The position numbers were made by a program, and so were the translations under genes. The notes under the pieces are model-generated. The model was not told the origin of the DNA. It did no database searches and was given only the letters and a program-made list of their open reading frames with translations. A stretch of DNA of 59,752 nucleotides from Chitinophagaceae bacterium (GTDB lineage Bacteria > Bacteroidota > Bacteroidia > Chitinophagales > Chitinophagaceae), in contig JAHEZD010000034.1 of NCBI GenBank assembly GCA_023251255.1, positions 1-59,752 of the forward strand. Direction: 5' to 3'. Positions 1-8,139 of this stretch are shown here, piece by piece (position 1 is the first letter of the stretch; the number at the start of each line of letters is the position of its first letter).

Positions 1-1
1 G

Positions 2-670
2 TTCCACCAGGATGACTTCACTTTCAGCATGATGTATTTCTATGACGAGAATTTCATGATGCCATTGAGCCACGATGAAGTGGTGCATGGAAAAAGCCCC
101 ATGGTATACAAAATGCCGGGCGATACCTGGCAGAAATTTGCCAACCTGCGCCTGCTCTATACTTATATGTTCACGCATCCCGGTGCAAAACTCCTGTTCA
201 TGGGCAATGAATTTGCCCAAACATCCGAATGGAATTACAAAGGTGAACTTTCTTGGGGGCTGCTTGATTTTGTTAGCCATGGTGGAATGAAATATTGCGT
301 GCAGAAACTGAATGAAATGTACAGGCGGTTCCCAGCTTTCTATGAGAAACAATTTTCAAATGATGGGTTTGAATGGATTGATTTACAGCATAGAACAGAA
401 GCTGTAGTGGTATATAAAAGAAAAGGGAACAAGCCCAAAGATGATGTACTGGTAATATTGAACATGTTGCCCATCGTACATAATGACTGGACGGTTTCGG
501 TGATAGGGAAAAGTAAGTGGAAAGAAATCTTCAACAGCGATAGCAAGGAATTTTGGGGTACTGGTGATGTATTCAATCCTGAAATCAGGTCCAAACTCAT
601 TGACAAAAAAAATAAACAGTACCAACTTTCCGTGCATTTGCCAGCTTTGGGAGCTGTTGTATTGGGATAA
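2..670 (+). CDS. glgB: 1,4-alpha-glucan (glycogen) branching enzyme, C-terminal part
   Basis: The frame is open to the left edge of the window, so this is the 3' part of a longer gene; about 222 codons are present. GlgB makes alpha-1,6 branches in glycogen in the cytoplasm (GH13 family). The GlgB-type motif PLSHDEVVHGK is clear near the start, and the histidine and aspartate in it are part of the conserved GH13 active-site region. It is followed by the MGNEFAQ..EW block typical of branching enzymes and a C-terminal all-beta domain. The N-terminal CBM48 and the nucleophile lie outside the window. The family assignment is firm. Confidence 0.95.
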   Translation, partial: FHQDDFTFSMMYFYDENFMMPLSHDEVVHGKSPMVYKMPGDTWQKFANLRLLYTYMFTHPGAKLLFMGNEFAQTSEWNYKGELSWGLLDFVSHGGMKYCVQKLNEMYRRFPAFYEKQFSNDGFEWIDLQHRTEAVVVYKRKGNKPKDDVLVILNMLPIVHNDWTVSVIGKSKWKEIFNSDSKEFWGTGDVFNPEIRSKLIDKKNKQYQLSVHLPALGAVVLG

Positions 671-1068
671 ATCGGTTCAGGCCCCCAATGATGCCTTTCG
701 TAAACGGATTTATCCATTTGATAAAAAAAGCTTTCTTGCAACTGGGCCAGCTAATTATTTTTAAACCCTGAACCGGCATTTTGAGCGTAGCACACAGTAA
801 TGGCCTTTTAACATATTGGCTTGTGTATTTTAAGGGGCTTTTGTTTCTTTTATGAACTGAATGAACAAAATATAGGTTTTACCCGAAAATATAAAACCGT
901 GTACTTGCGTTTAAGGAATGTTGCGTATTGATAAAAAATCCTTTGAAGCCATTTAATACCCTCTTTAGGGGATGAGCTTGGGATGGGAATAATCTAAATT
1001 TGCGGAACCGTACCTGGAATTTTGTATTGAACCAATGCATTTCAGGAAACACCATACAAAATTGTTGC
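671..1068. other. Intergenic region between glgB and the TPR gene
   Basis: No convincing gene. A 9-bp inverted repeat, CGGTTCAGG at 673-681 and CCTGAACCG at 767-775, brackets about 85 bp just after the glgB stop; the spacing is too long for a simple terminator. The rest should contain the promoter of the TPR gene, but no clear promoter motif stands out. Confidence 0.4.
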
Positions 1069-2094
1069 ATGAAAAAAATGTACATCACCCTATTAGCTGC
1101 CGGGATTGGTTTTAGTTGTTTTGCAAATGACAATGCGGACAGTTCTTCATTCTATCTCCAAAGAGCGAAGGAGCAAAAAGAGGCCCGCAAAATATGGGAA
1201 GCCGAAAAAAGCTTCCAGAAAGCAGTTGCCCTTAATCCGGAAAATGAACAGGCCAGACTTGAATTTGCTTCCTACTATTGCGAACAGCGCAAATATTCTT
1301 TGGCATCCCAACAGTACAATGCACTCCTGCAAAAAAATCCCAATCATCCAATTGTACTCCCCAAAATGGTAGACATCAATTTCCTTTTGCGGAATTGGAA
1401 GGAAGTAATCAACTTGGGTGACAGGGCCACAAAAGCCAATATCAAAATCGATAAGCTGAACTATATGGTAGGCAAGTCGCACTACGAAGAGGAAAATTAC
1501 GGATTGGCAAAGAAGCATTTACTGCTGCAAATGGCTGAAGATCCCAGTCATAAGGAAACGATTACGCTATTGGGCAAGGTTTATATAGAACTTAGCAATT
1601 ACACCGAAGCCATCGCCATTTACCTTAAATGTTTGGAAACATCTCCCAATAATGCAGATTTGATGTACGAGCTGGCTTTGTTGTACAGTGCACAGAAAAG
1701 GGACCGGGATGCAGCGAAGTATTTTGAAATGGCTGCGGCCAATGGTATCAAGCAGGATATTGCCTTCCTTGAAAACATGGCCTTAAGCTATTTAGAGTTC
1801 GATTTGGCAAAGGGCGTGGAAGTAATGAACAAGGTGCTGGAGAAAAAGCCCAATGATCCTGAAATACTCACGCAAATTGCGCAGGCATATTACCGCAAGG
1901 AAAATTATGCAGTGGCCTTTGATTATTTCTATAAGGTTTACCTGAATGACAACAGAAATGCGAAGGCACTTTATATGAGTGGCGTTTCCATGATACGCAA
2001 GGGCGACAAAACAAAAGGAGCCTATATATGCGATCAAGCTATTGCTATTGACCCGTCTTTGGCGCAATTGAAAAGTTCCAAATCCATGTTGTAG
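1069..2094 (+). CDS. Exported tetratricopeptide-repeat protein
   Basis: A protein of 341 residues starting at the MKKMYITLL methionine. The frame is open further upstream (ATG at 1000), but only the internal start gives a normal signal peptide (cleavage near CFA-ND). The rest is about eight TPR-like helical pairs, with recurrent A...Y...L...NP patterns at roughly 34-residue spacing. TPRs are protein-interaction scaffolds; the partner cannot be read from sequence. No enzymatic motif is visible. It converges on the membrane-protein gene to its right across a long hairpin. Probably periplasmic; function unknown. Confidence 0.85.
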   Translation: MKKMYITLLAAGIGFSCFANDNADSSSFYLQRAKEQKEARKIWEAEKSFQKAVALNPENEQARLEFASYYCEQRKYSLASQQYNALLQKNPNHPIVLPKMVDINFLLRNWKEVINLGDRATKANIKIDKLNYMVGKSHYEEENYGLAKKHLLLQMAEDPSHKETITLLGKVYIELSNYTEAIAIYLKCLETSPNNADLMYELALLYSAQKRDRDAAKYFEMAAANGIKQDIAFLENMALSYLEFDLAKGVEVMNKVLEKKPNDPEILTQIAQAYYRKENYAVAFDYFYKVYLNDNRNAKALYMSGVSMIRKGDKTKGAYICDQAIAIDPSLAQLKSSKSML

Positions 2095-2112
2095 ATTGCT
2101 TTTTAGGCTAAA

Positions 2113-2155
2113 CAATAGAAAAAGGCGCAATGTTCAACTGCACCTTTTTCTATTG
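2113..2155. terminator. Bidirectional hairpin terminator
   Basis: Perfect 13-bp arms, CAATAGAAAAAGG (2113-2125) and CCTTTTTCTATTG (2143-2155), with a further GCA/TGC pair inside the loop. The A and T tracts within the arms provide a U-rich 3' side on both strands. It lies between the convergent TPR and membrane-protein genes and ends 1 bp before the stop codon of the latter. Confidence 0.75.
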
Positions 2156-2156
2156 C

Positions 2157-2792
2157 TCACTCTTCCAACTCGTTGATGCAGGTCTGCAATTGCTGGAGGT
2201 AATTACCATACAATTTCTTCAGGTACCATTTGGTAAAATAATATACGCCAATGGTGAGCAGTACCATATACACGCCTAAAAAAAGATATACTTTTTGCGG
2301 AGAGGACAAGTGCCTTGATAAAAAGCCCTCCGTAAAGTGTATTTCGTCTGACGGATCCTTGTACCCCAACCAAAAGGAATAAATCATGCATATCGGTATA
2401 AGTGCCATTGTAAATTGGAAAGACCTTTTTACATACTCCTTGATAATGGAATGGATCAGTTGCAAGTTGTTTTTTATGGGCAAACTGGTATTGCTTAATT
2501 GCCTTATCCTCGTTAACAGATAATATAGCACCAATAAAAAAATCAGGCATACAATGGTAAATGTGGAGAAATAGACCCTCAGGCTCCAATGTTTGCTAAA
2601 AAGGCCAACAAAAGCAAAAGAAGCAATGAAGATGATGCAGCAAATAATCTCGATCCATAAACTTTTTTTCAATTTACAGATTACGGATTGTGTATTCTTC
2701 TTTAGCATGCCACCAATGTCCAGTTCGGATTTGGTTGTTGGTACCTCATCCAGCTTCTGCAGTAATTGTGATTTCAGTTCGTCTAGTTCCAT
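2157..2792 (-). CDS. Four-helix membrane protein, partner of the ECF sigma factor
   Basis: A 211-residue protein with an acidic, helical, soluble N-terminus (about 1-45) and four hydrophobic segments near residues 46-64, 75-94, 124-142 and 167-185. It is encoded 13 bp downstream of the ECF sigma gene on the same strand, so co-transcription is very likely. Position suggests an anti-sigma or membrane-sensor role, but no FecR domain or zinc anti-sigma motif (HxxxCxxC) is visible. The regulatory role is therefore inferred from context only. Confidence 0.75.
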   Translation of the reverse strand: MELDELKSQLLQKLDEVPTTKSELDIGGMLKKNTQSVICKLKKSLWIEIICCIIFIASFAFVGLFSKHWSLRVYFSTFTIVCLIFLLVLYYLLTRIRQLSNTSLPIKNNLQLIHSIIKEYVKRSFQFTMALIPICMIYSFWLGYKDPSDEIHFTEGFLSRHLSSPQKVYLFLGVYMVLLTIGVYYFTKWYLKKLYGNYLQQLQTCINELEE

Positions 2793-2805
2793 AGTTGTTG
2801 TTTAT

Positions 2806-3300
2806 TTATGAGAACTGATAATGTTTTTGAGTGTTTTCTTTCAGCTTGACCTTTATCCTGTTCAGTTTGACCGCTACATTGTTTGGCGATATGCCGAGCA
2901 TTTCACCAATAATGTTGTAGTTGTAATCTTCCAGATAAAGCATTACTAGTGCTTTGTCAATCTTGCTTAGGTCACCAATGGCCTTGTACATAGCTTTTAC
3001 TTGTTCCTCAATAGGGTTATGGTAATCGGTTGTATCCGGAAAGATTTCTGTACTGAAAGTGGGTACCTGCTTTTTTTCCTTCCTGAAGAAAGTGATGGCG
3101 GTGTTCAGCGCCACACGGTAAAGCCAAGTGGAAAATTTTGCGTCACCCCGGAAGCTTGGGTAGGCCTTCCATGCCTGCAGGGTCACTTCCTGGAACAGGT
3201 CTTCCCTGTCTGCAGTAGTATCCATGTAAATACTGCACACTTTATGTATGATGTTCTGGTGCTTGTTCAAGAGTTGTATGAATTCCTGTTCGTTGGGCAT
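2806..3300 (-). CDS. ECF-type RNA polymerase sigma factor
   Basis: 164 residues, normal for group 4 sigma-70 proteins. Region 2 is shown by the DLFQEVTLQAW and FSTWLYRVALNTA blocks (about residues 34-70), which bind core polymerase and the -10 element. Region 4 is the C-terminal helix-turn-helix with the ISPNNVAVKLNRIK segment that would read the -35 element. First gene of a probable two-gene operon with the membrane protein downstream. Its regulon cannot be told from the sequence. Confidence 0.93.
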   Translation of the reverse strand: MPNEQEFIQLLNKHQNIIHKVCSIYMDTTADREDLFQEVTLQAWKAYPSFRGDAKFSTWLYRVALNTAITFFRKEKKQVPTFSTEIFPDTTDYHNPIEEQVKAMYKAIGDLSKIDKALVMLYLEDYNYNIIGEMLGISPNNVAVKLNRIKVKLKENTQKHYQFS

Positions 3301-3394
3301 TAGCCTAGAGTGAAATCTATGTTTTAAAAGTTTGCGATTGAAAACCGGTACATATTATTATTAAGCGACCATTAATTGTTCATTGCCTTGGATA

Positions 3395-4255
3395 CTAATA
3401 CATCACAGGAGTTACTTTATAGCCCTGTTTCCGCAGTAAACTGATTACACCATTTTTCCCTCCTAAATGTCCAGCCCCCACAGCAATAAAAGTAGGCTTT
3501 TCCGCAACGGTCCTTGAAATTACAGGGATCCAGTTACTGTTCCTTTTGTCCAGCAATAAAGTTTCATACTTGCCCAGTTCCGTATCGCCAGAAACATCGT
3601 CATGCAGTGCCGCCACATTTTTAGTCTTGTACAGCGCTACCATTTCATTGAACTGCTTTTTCCCCTTATCCATTTCATGCAAACTTTTCACCAGCATTTT
3701 AGCTTGGGCCTTATAGGGTACTTCGTCAAAAACGGCCAACTGGTCCTCAATGGTTTCCAGTCCCTTGATGTCCATGGAATCGGCCTTGGCCATCTTTTCA
3801 AATTCCTTTTCAAAAGCGATGGGTTCGCAGCCAATCATGCTGGGGTAGAGCATGGATGTTAACATGAAAGGCTTGTAACTGGCCATCATGCCCAATGGCA
3901 TGCCCGTTTTCTCCTTGAAGATCCTTGCGCAGGTATCGTATTCCTTTTCGGAGATGTATTCCTTGAGTGTATGACCATCCTTCATCGTGATGCCCTTCAT
4001 CATTTTGGCCATCATGCTGGGGTCGTCCAGGTCAATTTCAAGATAAAGTTGCTTGGTCTGGCGGAAGGCCCTTTGGACCGTGTCCGGCATGGAGAAGTCA
4101 TCAGGGCAGAGCAAATGGAATGTACCATATAGATAGGAGGGCGCTTGCACATCTTTCCCGGTAATCTTCCAGAGCAGGGTTTTTTCTTTGGGCGCTTGCG
4201 CGCCTGCACCAAATGCCGCCACGGTGGCCAATAAAAATGCCAGGAACTTCTTCAT
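3395..4255 (-). CDS. TraB/GumN family protein
   Basis: 286 residues from the MKKFLAFLL start, which gives a clear signal peptide cut after GAGA; the frame runs on upstream to 4480 without a better start. Family hallmarks are the N-terminal SYLYGTFHLLC strand-loop and the C-terminal FIAVGAGHLGG motif, which carry the conserved glycine-histidine signatures of this family (Pfam TraB_PrgY_gumN). Some relatives have been proposed to be metal-dependent proteases (Tiki-like); activity here is not established. An unusual 50-bp palindrome lies about 90 bp upstream of the start. Confidence 0.88.
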   Translation of the reverse strand: MKKFLAFLLATVAAFGAGAQAPKEKTLLWKITGKDVQAPSYLYGTFHLLCPDDFSMPDTVQRAFRQTKQLYLEIDLDDPSMMAKMMKGITMKDGHTLKEYISEKEYDTCARIFKEKTGMPLGMMASYKPFMLTSMLYPSMIGCEPIAFEKEFEKMAKADSMDIKGLETIEDQLAVFDEVPYKAQAKMLVKSLHEMDKGKKQFNEMVALYKTKNVAALHDDVSGDTELGKYETLLLDKRNSNWIPVISRTVAEKPTFIAVGAGHLGGKNGVISLLRKQGYKVTPVMY

Positions 4256-4344
4256 GGTAGTGGTTTGACGTATTGGTAGCAATAAGGCAATGATTATTAC
4301 AATGGGATTGACAATTTGAACAGCCGGAAAGCAACAATCAGATA

Positions 4345-4394
4345 TGTACCAATTTTTTTGTACCAATTTAAATTGGTACAAAAAAATTGGTACA
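4345..4394. repeat. Perfect 50-bp palindrome with four GTACCAATTT half-sites
   Basis: The two 25-bp halves meet at 4369/4370 and are exact reverse complements. Each half holds two direct copies of TGTACCAATTT (4345 and 4359; inverted copies at 4370 and 4384) spaced 14 bp apart. It lies after the terminator of the heat-shock gene and before the TraB/GumN start, so it could be an operator for the latter or a mobile palindromic element. There is no adjacent T-tract, so a terminator role is less likely. Confidence 0.8.
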
Positions 4395-4442
4395 CTTTCA
4401 AGATAGGATTTCTGGCCCATCAAAAAGCCGGCATATGCTCCA

Positions 4443-4471
4443 CAAAAAAGCCCCGGGTAGAAACCCAGGGC
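4443..4471 (-). terminator. Rho-independent terminator of the hsp20 gene
   Basis: On the minus strand, GCCCTGGGT and ACCCGGGGC form a GC-rich stem with one mismatch around a TTCT loop, followed directly by a run of six T (the A run at 4444-4449 on the plus strand). It lies about 110 bp after the Hsp20 stop codon. Confidence 0.7.
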
Positions 4472-4577
4472 GTTAACCAAAACTAACTGCTTATGAAAAA
4501 TAGTTGAGGATCTGTCAACTTAAGCCGTTGGGACCAATCACTTTGGTTCCCAAATGCTCCAAGCTGAGGTTCTCCAT

Positions 4578-5009
4578 TTAATTAATGGTAATTTGCTTAG
4601 CGGCCACTTTCACTTCTTCCTTTTTGGGGATGAACAATTGCAGTACGCCATTTTCATATTTTGCTTGGATAGCGTCAGCATTTACTTTATCATCCAATGA
4701 AAAGCTGCGCTTGAAGCTCTTGCTACCGAATTCACGACGGATAGTCTTGAATTCCTTGTTTTCTGTTTGCTCCTGTTTTTCAAAACTGATGGTGAGCAAA
4801 TTGTTTTCCACGTTTACCTTGAAGTCTTCCTTGTTGCGGCCAGGCGCACTTAACTCCACATGGTAACCATCGGTGGTTTCATGGATGTTCACAGGTGGCA
4901 CATTGAAATTGTTTGCTTGAGCATCCCTGCCCCACGATTGAGGGTAATTGAAAAAGAAGTCTTCAAACAGGTTGTTGAATGTTTTTGGGTTCTGTTTTAC
5001 AAGTGTCAT
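4578..5009 (-). CDS. Small heat-shock protein, Hsp20/alpha-crystallin family
   Basis: 143 residues, the usual size for bacterial Hsp20. The alpha-crystallin domain spans about 35-135, with the expected strands VNIHETTDGYHVELSAPG and FKVNVENNLLTI and the conserved closing motif NGVLQLFIPKKE. The short tail ends in QITIN, where the I-x-I/V oligomer contact of the family normally sits. It acts as an ATP-independent holdase in the cytoplasm. Divergent from the bacilliredoxin gene; a GACAT/ATGTC palindrome at 5120-5132 in the shared upstream region is a possible operator. Confidence 0.95.
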   Translation of the reverse strand: MTLVKQNPKTFNNLFEDFFFNYPQSWGRDAQANNFNVPPVNIHETTDGYHVELSAPGRNKEDFKVNVENNLLTISFEKQEQTENKEFKTIRREFGSKSFKRSFSLDDKVNADAIQAKYENGVLQLFIPKKEEVKVAAKQITIN

Positions 5010-5119
5010 TGTTATCAGTTTTAATTTTTTTTGAAATTTTGTTTGTTTGGATAGGCTTGTTCAAATGCTGTTCCAATGGATATTTTACAGTCATTGTGTC
5101 TTGATTATGGAATTTAAAA

Positions 5120-5132
5120 AGACATTATGTCT
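5120..5132. promoter_or_regulatory. Small palindrome in the hsp20/bacilliredoxin divergent promoter region
   Basis: AGACAT-T-ATGTCT, a 6-bp inverted repeat around one base, midway between two divergent start codons. A regulator binding site is possible, but nothing names the regulator. Confidence 0.3.
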
Positions 5133-5235
5133 GTTTCGATAGCCGAAAAAAGGCAGATTGTCCTTTTCCGTTCATTTCAAGCAACAACTATTTCCTCTAC
5201 TTTTGTGTTTTAATAAATCTAAATCAACAAACAAT

Positions 5236-5652
5236 ATGTATCCAGCAGAAATAGTATTGCCAATGAAGGCTGAACTGACAGAAGGTGGTTTTGATGAAAT
5301 GGTAACGGCAGATGAAGTGGATAGCACTTTGAAAAAACAGGGAACAACATTGGTGGTAGTGAATTCTGTATGTGGATGTGCAGCAGGCACCTGCCGCCCG
5401 GGTGTTTTGATGGCAGTGCATAACGCCACCAAGAAGCCTGATAATTTGGTTACCAGCTTTGCGGGTTTTGATGTGGAAGCAGTGAACAAGGTGCGTGAAC
5501 ATTTATTGCCTTACCCCCCTTCTTCACCGGCCATAGCCCTGTTCAAGGACGGGCAGTTGGTAAGCATGGTGGAACGCCACCAAATTGAAGGAAGGCCAGC
5601 ACAGGTCATTGCCCAGCATTTGATCAGTGAATTCGATAAATATTGCAACTAG
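5236..5652 (+). CDS. Bacilliredoxin, BrxA/BrxB (YphP/YqiW) family
   Basis: 138 residues from the MYPAEIVLPM start; the upstream in-frame ATG at 5158 would add a sequence unlike the family. Bacilliredoxins are thioredoxin-fold proteins that remove bacillithiol from S-bacillithiolated proteins through a CGC active site. That motif is present in NSVCGCAAGTCRPG (about 51-64). The C-terminal half has the expected PPSSPAIALFKDGQLV strand-turn with the cis-proline region. Cytoplasmic. A rho-independent terminator follows at 5690-5719. The family is clear; that this organism uses bacillithiol is inferred. Confidence 0.92.
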   Translation: MYPAEIVLPMKAELTEGGFDEMVTADEVDSTLKKQGTTLVVVNSVCGCAAGTCRPGVLMAVHNATKKPDNLVTSFAGFDVEAVNKVREHLLPYPPSSPAIALFKDGQLVSMVERHQIEGRPAQVIAQHLISEFDKYCN

Positions 5653-5689
5653 TTTTTGTTTGTTTTAATGGTTGTGTTAGTAAGTATCA

Positions 5690-5719
5690 ATCCCGTCAAT
5701 CTTTATTGATGGGATTTTT
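5690..5719 (+). terminator. Rho-independent terminator after the bacilliredoxin gene
   Basis: ATCCCGTCAAT (5690-5700), loop CTTT, ATTGATGGGAT (5705-5715), then TTTT. The 11-bp stem contains one G-T wobble. Confidence 0.8.
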
Positions 5720-5781
5720 GTTGTAGGAAAGTAGACGGTGGAGCGTGGACCATAGACCGTTTCTGTTCACCCTTCACCATT

Positions 5782-8139
5782 TTAATTTACTTCAACTTCA
5801 TCAATGAACATCCACGCTTCCTTGCCGGCACCGGGATTGCCTTCGGGGATTTTTTCAAGGGCTGCCAGTTTCAGTTTGATGAACCTAGTGGGGAATTCCA
5901 GGTTCGGGTTCTCGGACAATTTACGCTTCATCCATTTCATGGGATTCTCATTTGCATATTGATCAAAGTCGAGGAAACCATGGTGCGGGTCCTCGAAATT
6001 TATTCCATCCTTGCTGAGTTCAATGTCGAAACTTTTGGGAGCATATATCCAACTGGATGGTTGCGAAAGTATATGGAGGTTGACTTCCTTGATGTCCATC
6101 TCCTTGCCCAGGTCAATCAGCAGTTCCACTTGCTTGCCGCTCCAGCCACACCATTCATTCGAGTTGATGCCCCTTTCACTTTTTACACCGTTTACCAAAC
6201 TGAACAGGCCGCCATTGCCAGGGTAGGATGGGGACGGTTCTATATTCGAAGTTATTTTTCTGCCCGTGGCCTTGTTGAAGTTAAAAGTCCTAACAACTTT
6301 ATTGGCAAGTCTTCCTTTTTCATCAACAGATGCATATTGATAAACTACTACTGATTGTGGATCATCTTCAAAAGGAAGTAACGCAATGGTTGTATCAGAA
6401 ATCTGGGTTTTGACGGACTCATATGAAGGCCTAACCAATCGTATCAATAACTTTTGAGGCCGTTTTGGTATTAATCTCCAAATGAGTTGAGCACTAGTAT
6501 CACTACTTGGAAATATTTCTTCTTTCACCGCATAATACGCCTTACTGTAATTCGCTTTCCACAATTCATACCTCTTCATTTGTGTTGGCAAGCGCTTTTC
6601 AAAACTTTCCCAGTTCCTTTTCTCCTTGCTGCTCCATAGCACTTCACTCAATGCACTCATACGTGGAAAAAGCATGTATTCCACTTTGCTTGGATAGGCT
6701 ATGTACTCTGTCCAGAGATTGGCCTGTGCACCCAGTATGTATTTGGCTTCGTCCAGGCCAAGCTCTGCTGGTACGGGTTCATAGCCATATACTTTTTCCA
6801 ATGGTAAATAGCTGCCAATGGTAACACTGTCTTCATTATTGGTTTGGCTATGGTCAAAGTAGCACCAACCACCGGGGGTCATCACCACATTGTGCTTTTC
6901 CTTGGCAGCATGTATGCCACCCTTCTCCCCAGTCCAGCTCATGACAGATGCATTGGGCGCCAGTCCGCCTTCCAGTATCTCGTCCCAACCAATGATTTTC
7001 CTGCCCTTGCTGTTCACGAACTTCTCCATGCGCTGTATGAAATAGCTCTGCAGTTCATCTTCATCCTTCAGTCCCTTCTCCCTCATCAACCGTTGGCTGG
7101 CACTGTCTTTCTTCCACCAGATCTTGCTGCACTCGTCACCGCCAATATGGATCATCTGGCTGGGGAAGAGCTGCATCACTTCTGTTAGTACATCTTCCAG
7201 GAAACCGAATGTTTTTTCAGTGGGGGCAAACACATTGTTCACCACCCCGTTCAGCCCCCAGGTCATGGCCACTTTTGTTTTGATGTCGGGTGTGGTGCCC
7301 AGTTCGGGATAGGCAGCCAGTGCAGCCATGCTATGGCCGGGCATTTCAATTTCAGGCAGCACGGTTATGTACCTATTGGCTGCATACTGTACAATTTCCC
7401 TGATCTGTTCCTGTGTGTAGAAACCGCCATAATGTATGCTGTCATTGCCCGTACCGGGGAAGCGCCCAATGATGGTACCGTCCCTCCAGGCCCCCACGGA
7501 TGTGAGCTTGGGATATTTCTTTATTTCGATCCTCCATCCTTGGTCATCGGTTAAATGCCAATGGAAATAGTTCATTTTATGCAGGGCTATATAGTCAATG
7601 TATTTCTTCACATAGCTCACTGGGAAGAAATGGCGGCTAACATCCAGGTGCATGCCACGGTAGGGGAAACGGGGTTGGTCCTCAACTAGTATACAGGGAA
7701 TTGGGAATTTGTAATTGGTTATTGGGCGTTTGGTGCTTGGTGGTATTGGGAGCAATTGGATGAGTGTTTGCATCCCATAAAAAGTACCTGCTTTGCTATC
7801 GCCTTGGATGCTGATGGAGGTTGGTGAAACGTTGAGCGTATAGCGTTCCTCATTGTCCGGTTTGCGGATGAAGGTGGGCGTAGTGAGGTTAATGGAATTC
7901 TTGGTGGCCTGTGCTACCAACTTCAACCTGAAGCCATAGAACTGCTGCAAATAATCATTGAGGAAATTGGCTGAAGCCTGTTCGCCCTTGTTGTTTAACA
8001 CAATAACAGTTGAAGGGGAAAGGAGGAAGGTTCCCTGCTGCATGTCCACTTTGGCGGGTGCAGGAATAATATGGACGGTGTTTTGTGAAGGGGCGGCAAA
8101 GGAAACTAATATGGCAAGTGCGAAAAAGATTCTTTTCAT
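5782..8139 (-). CDS. Beta-N-acetylhexosaminidase, GH20
   Basis: 785 residues with a signal peptide (MKRIFFALAILVSFAAPSQ). An N-terminal GH20b-like domain (about 25-150) precedes the catalytic barrel (about 155-510), which opens with FPYRGMHLDVSRHF. The catalytic Asp335-Glu336 pair is visible in HIGGDEC, with HWHLTDDQGWRIEIKKYP and PEIEMPGHS as further signatures. These enzymes release terminal GlcNAc or GalNAc by substrate-assisted catalysis. A C-terminal beta-sandwich module (about 650-785, with GKQVELLIDLG and ending FIDEVEVN) resembles a discoidin-type carbohydrate-binding domain. Likely periplasmic or outer-membrane. It stands alone, with no chitinase or transporter neighbour. Confidence 0.95.
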   Translation of the reverse strand: MKRIFFALAILVSFAAPSQNTVHIIPAPAKVDMQQGTFLLSPSTVIVLNNKGEQASANFLNDYLQQFYGFRLKLVAQATKNSINLTTPTFIRKPDNEERYTLNVSPTSISIQGDSKAGTFYGMQTLIQLLPIPPSTKRPITNYKFPIPCILVEDQPRFPYRGMHLDVSRHFFPVSYVKKYIDYIALHKMNYFHWHLTDDQGWRIEIKKYPKLTSVGAWRDGTIIGRFPGTGNDSIHYGGFYTQEQIREIVQYAANRYITVLPEIEMPGHSMAALAAYPELGTTPDIKTKVAMTWGLNGVVNNVFAPTEKTFGFLEDVLTEVMQLFPSQMIHIGGDECSKIWWKKDSASQRLMREKGLKDEDELQSYFIQRMEKFVNSKGRKIIGWDEILEGGLAPNASVMSWTGEKGGIHAAKEKHNVVMTPGGWCYFDHSQTNNEDSVTIGSYLPLEKVYGYEPVPAELGLDEAKYILGAQANLWTEYIAYPSKVEYMLFPRMSALSEVLWSSKEKRNWESFEKRLPTQMKRYELWKANYSKAYYAVKEEIFPSSDTSAQLIWRLIPKRPQKLLIRLVRPSYESVKTQISDTTIALLPFEDDPQSVVVYQYASVDEKGRLANKVVRTFNFNKATGRKITSNIEPSPSYPGNGGLFSLVNGVKSERGINSNEWCGWSGKQVELLIDLGKEMDIKEVNLHILSQPSSWIYAPKSFDIELSKDGINFEDPHHGFLDFDQYANENPMKWMKRKLSENPNLEFPTRFIKLKLAALEKIPEGNPGAGKEAWMFIDEVEVN

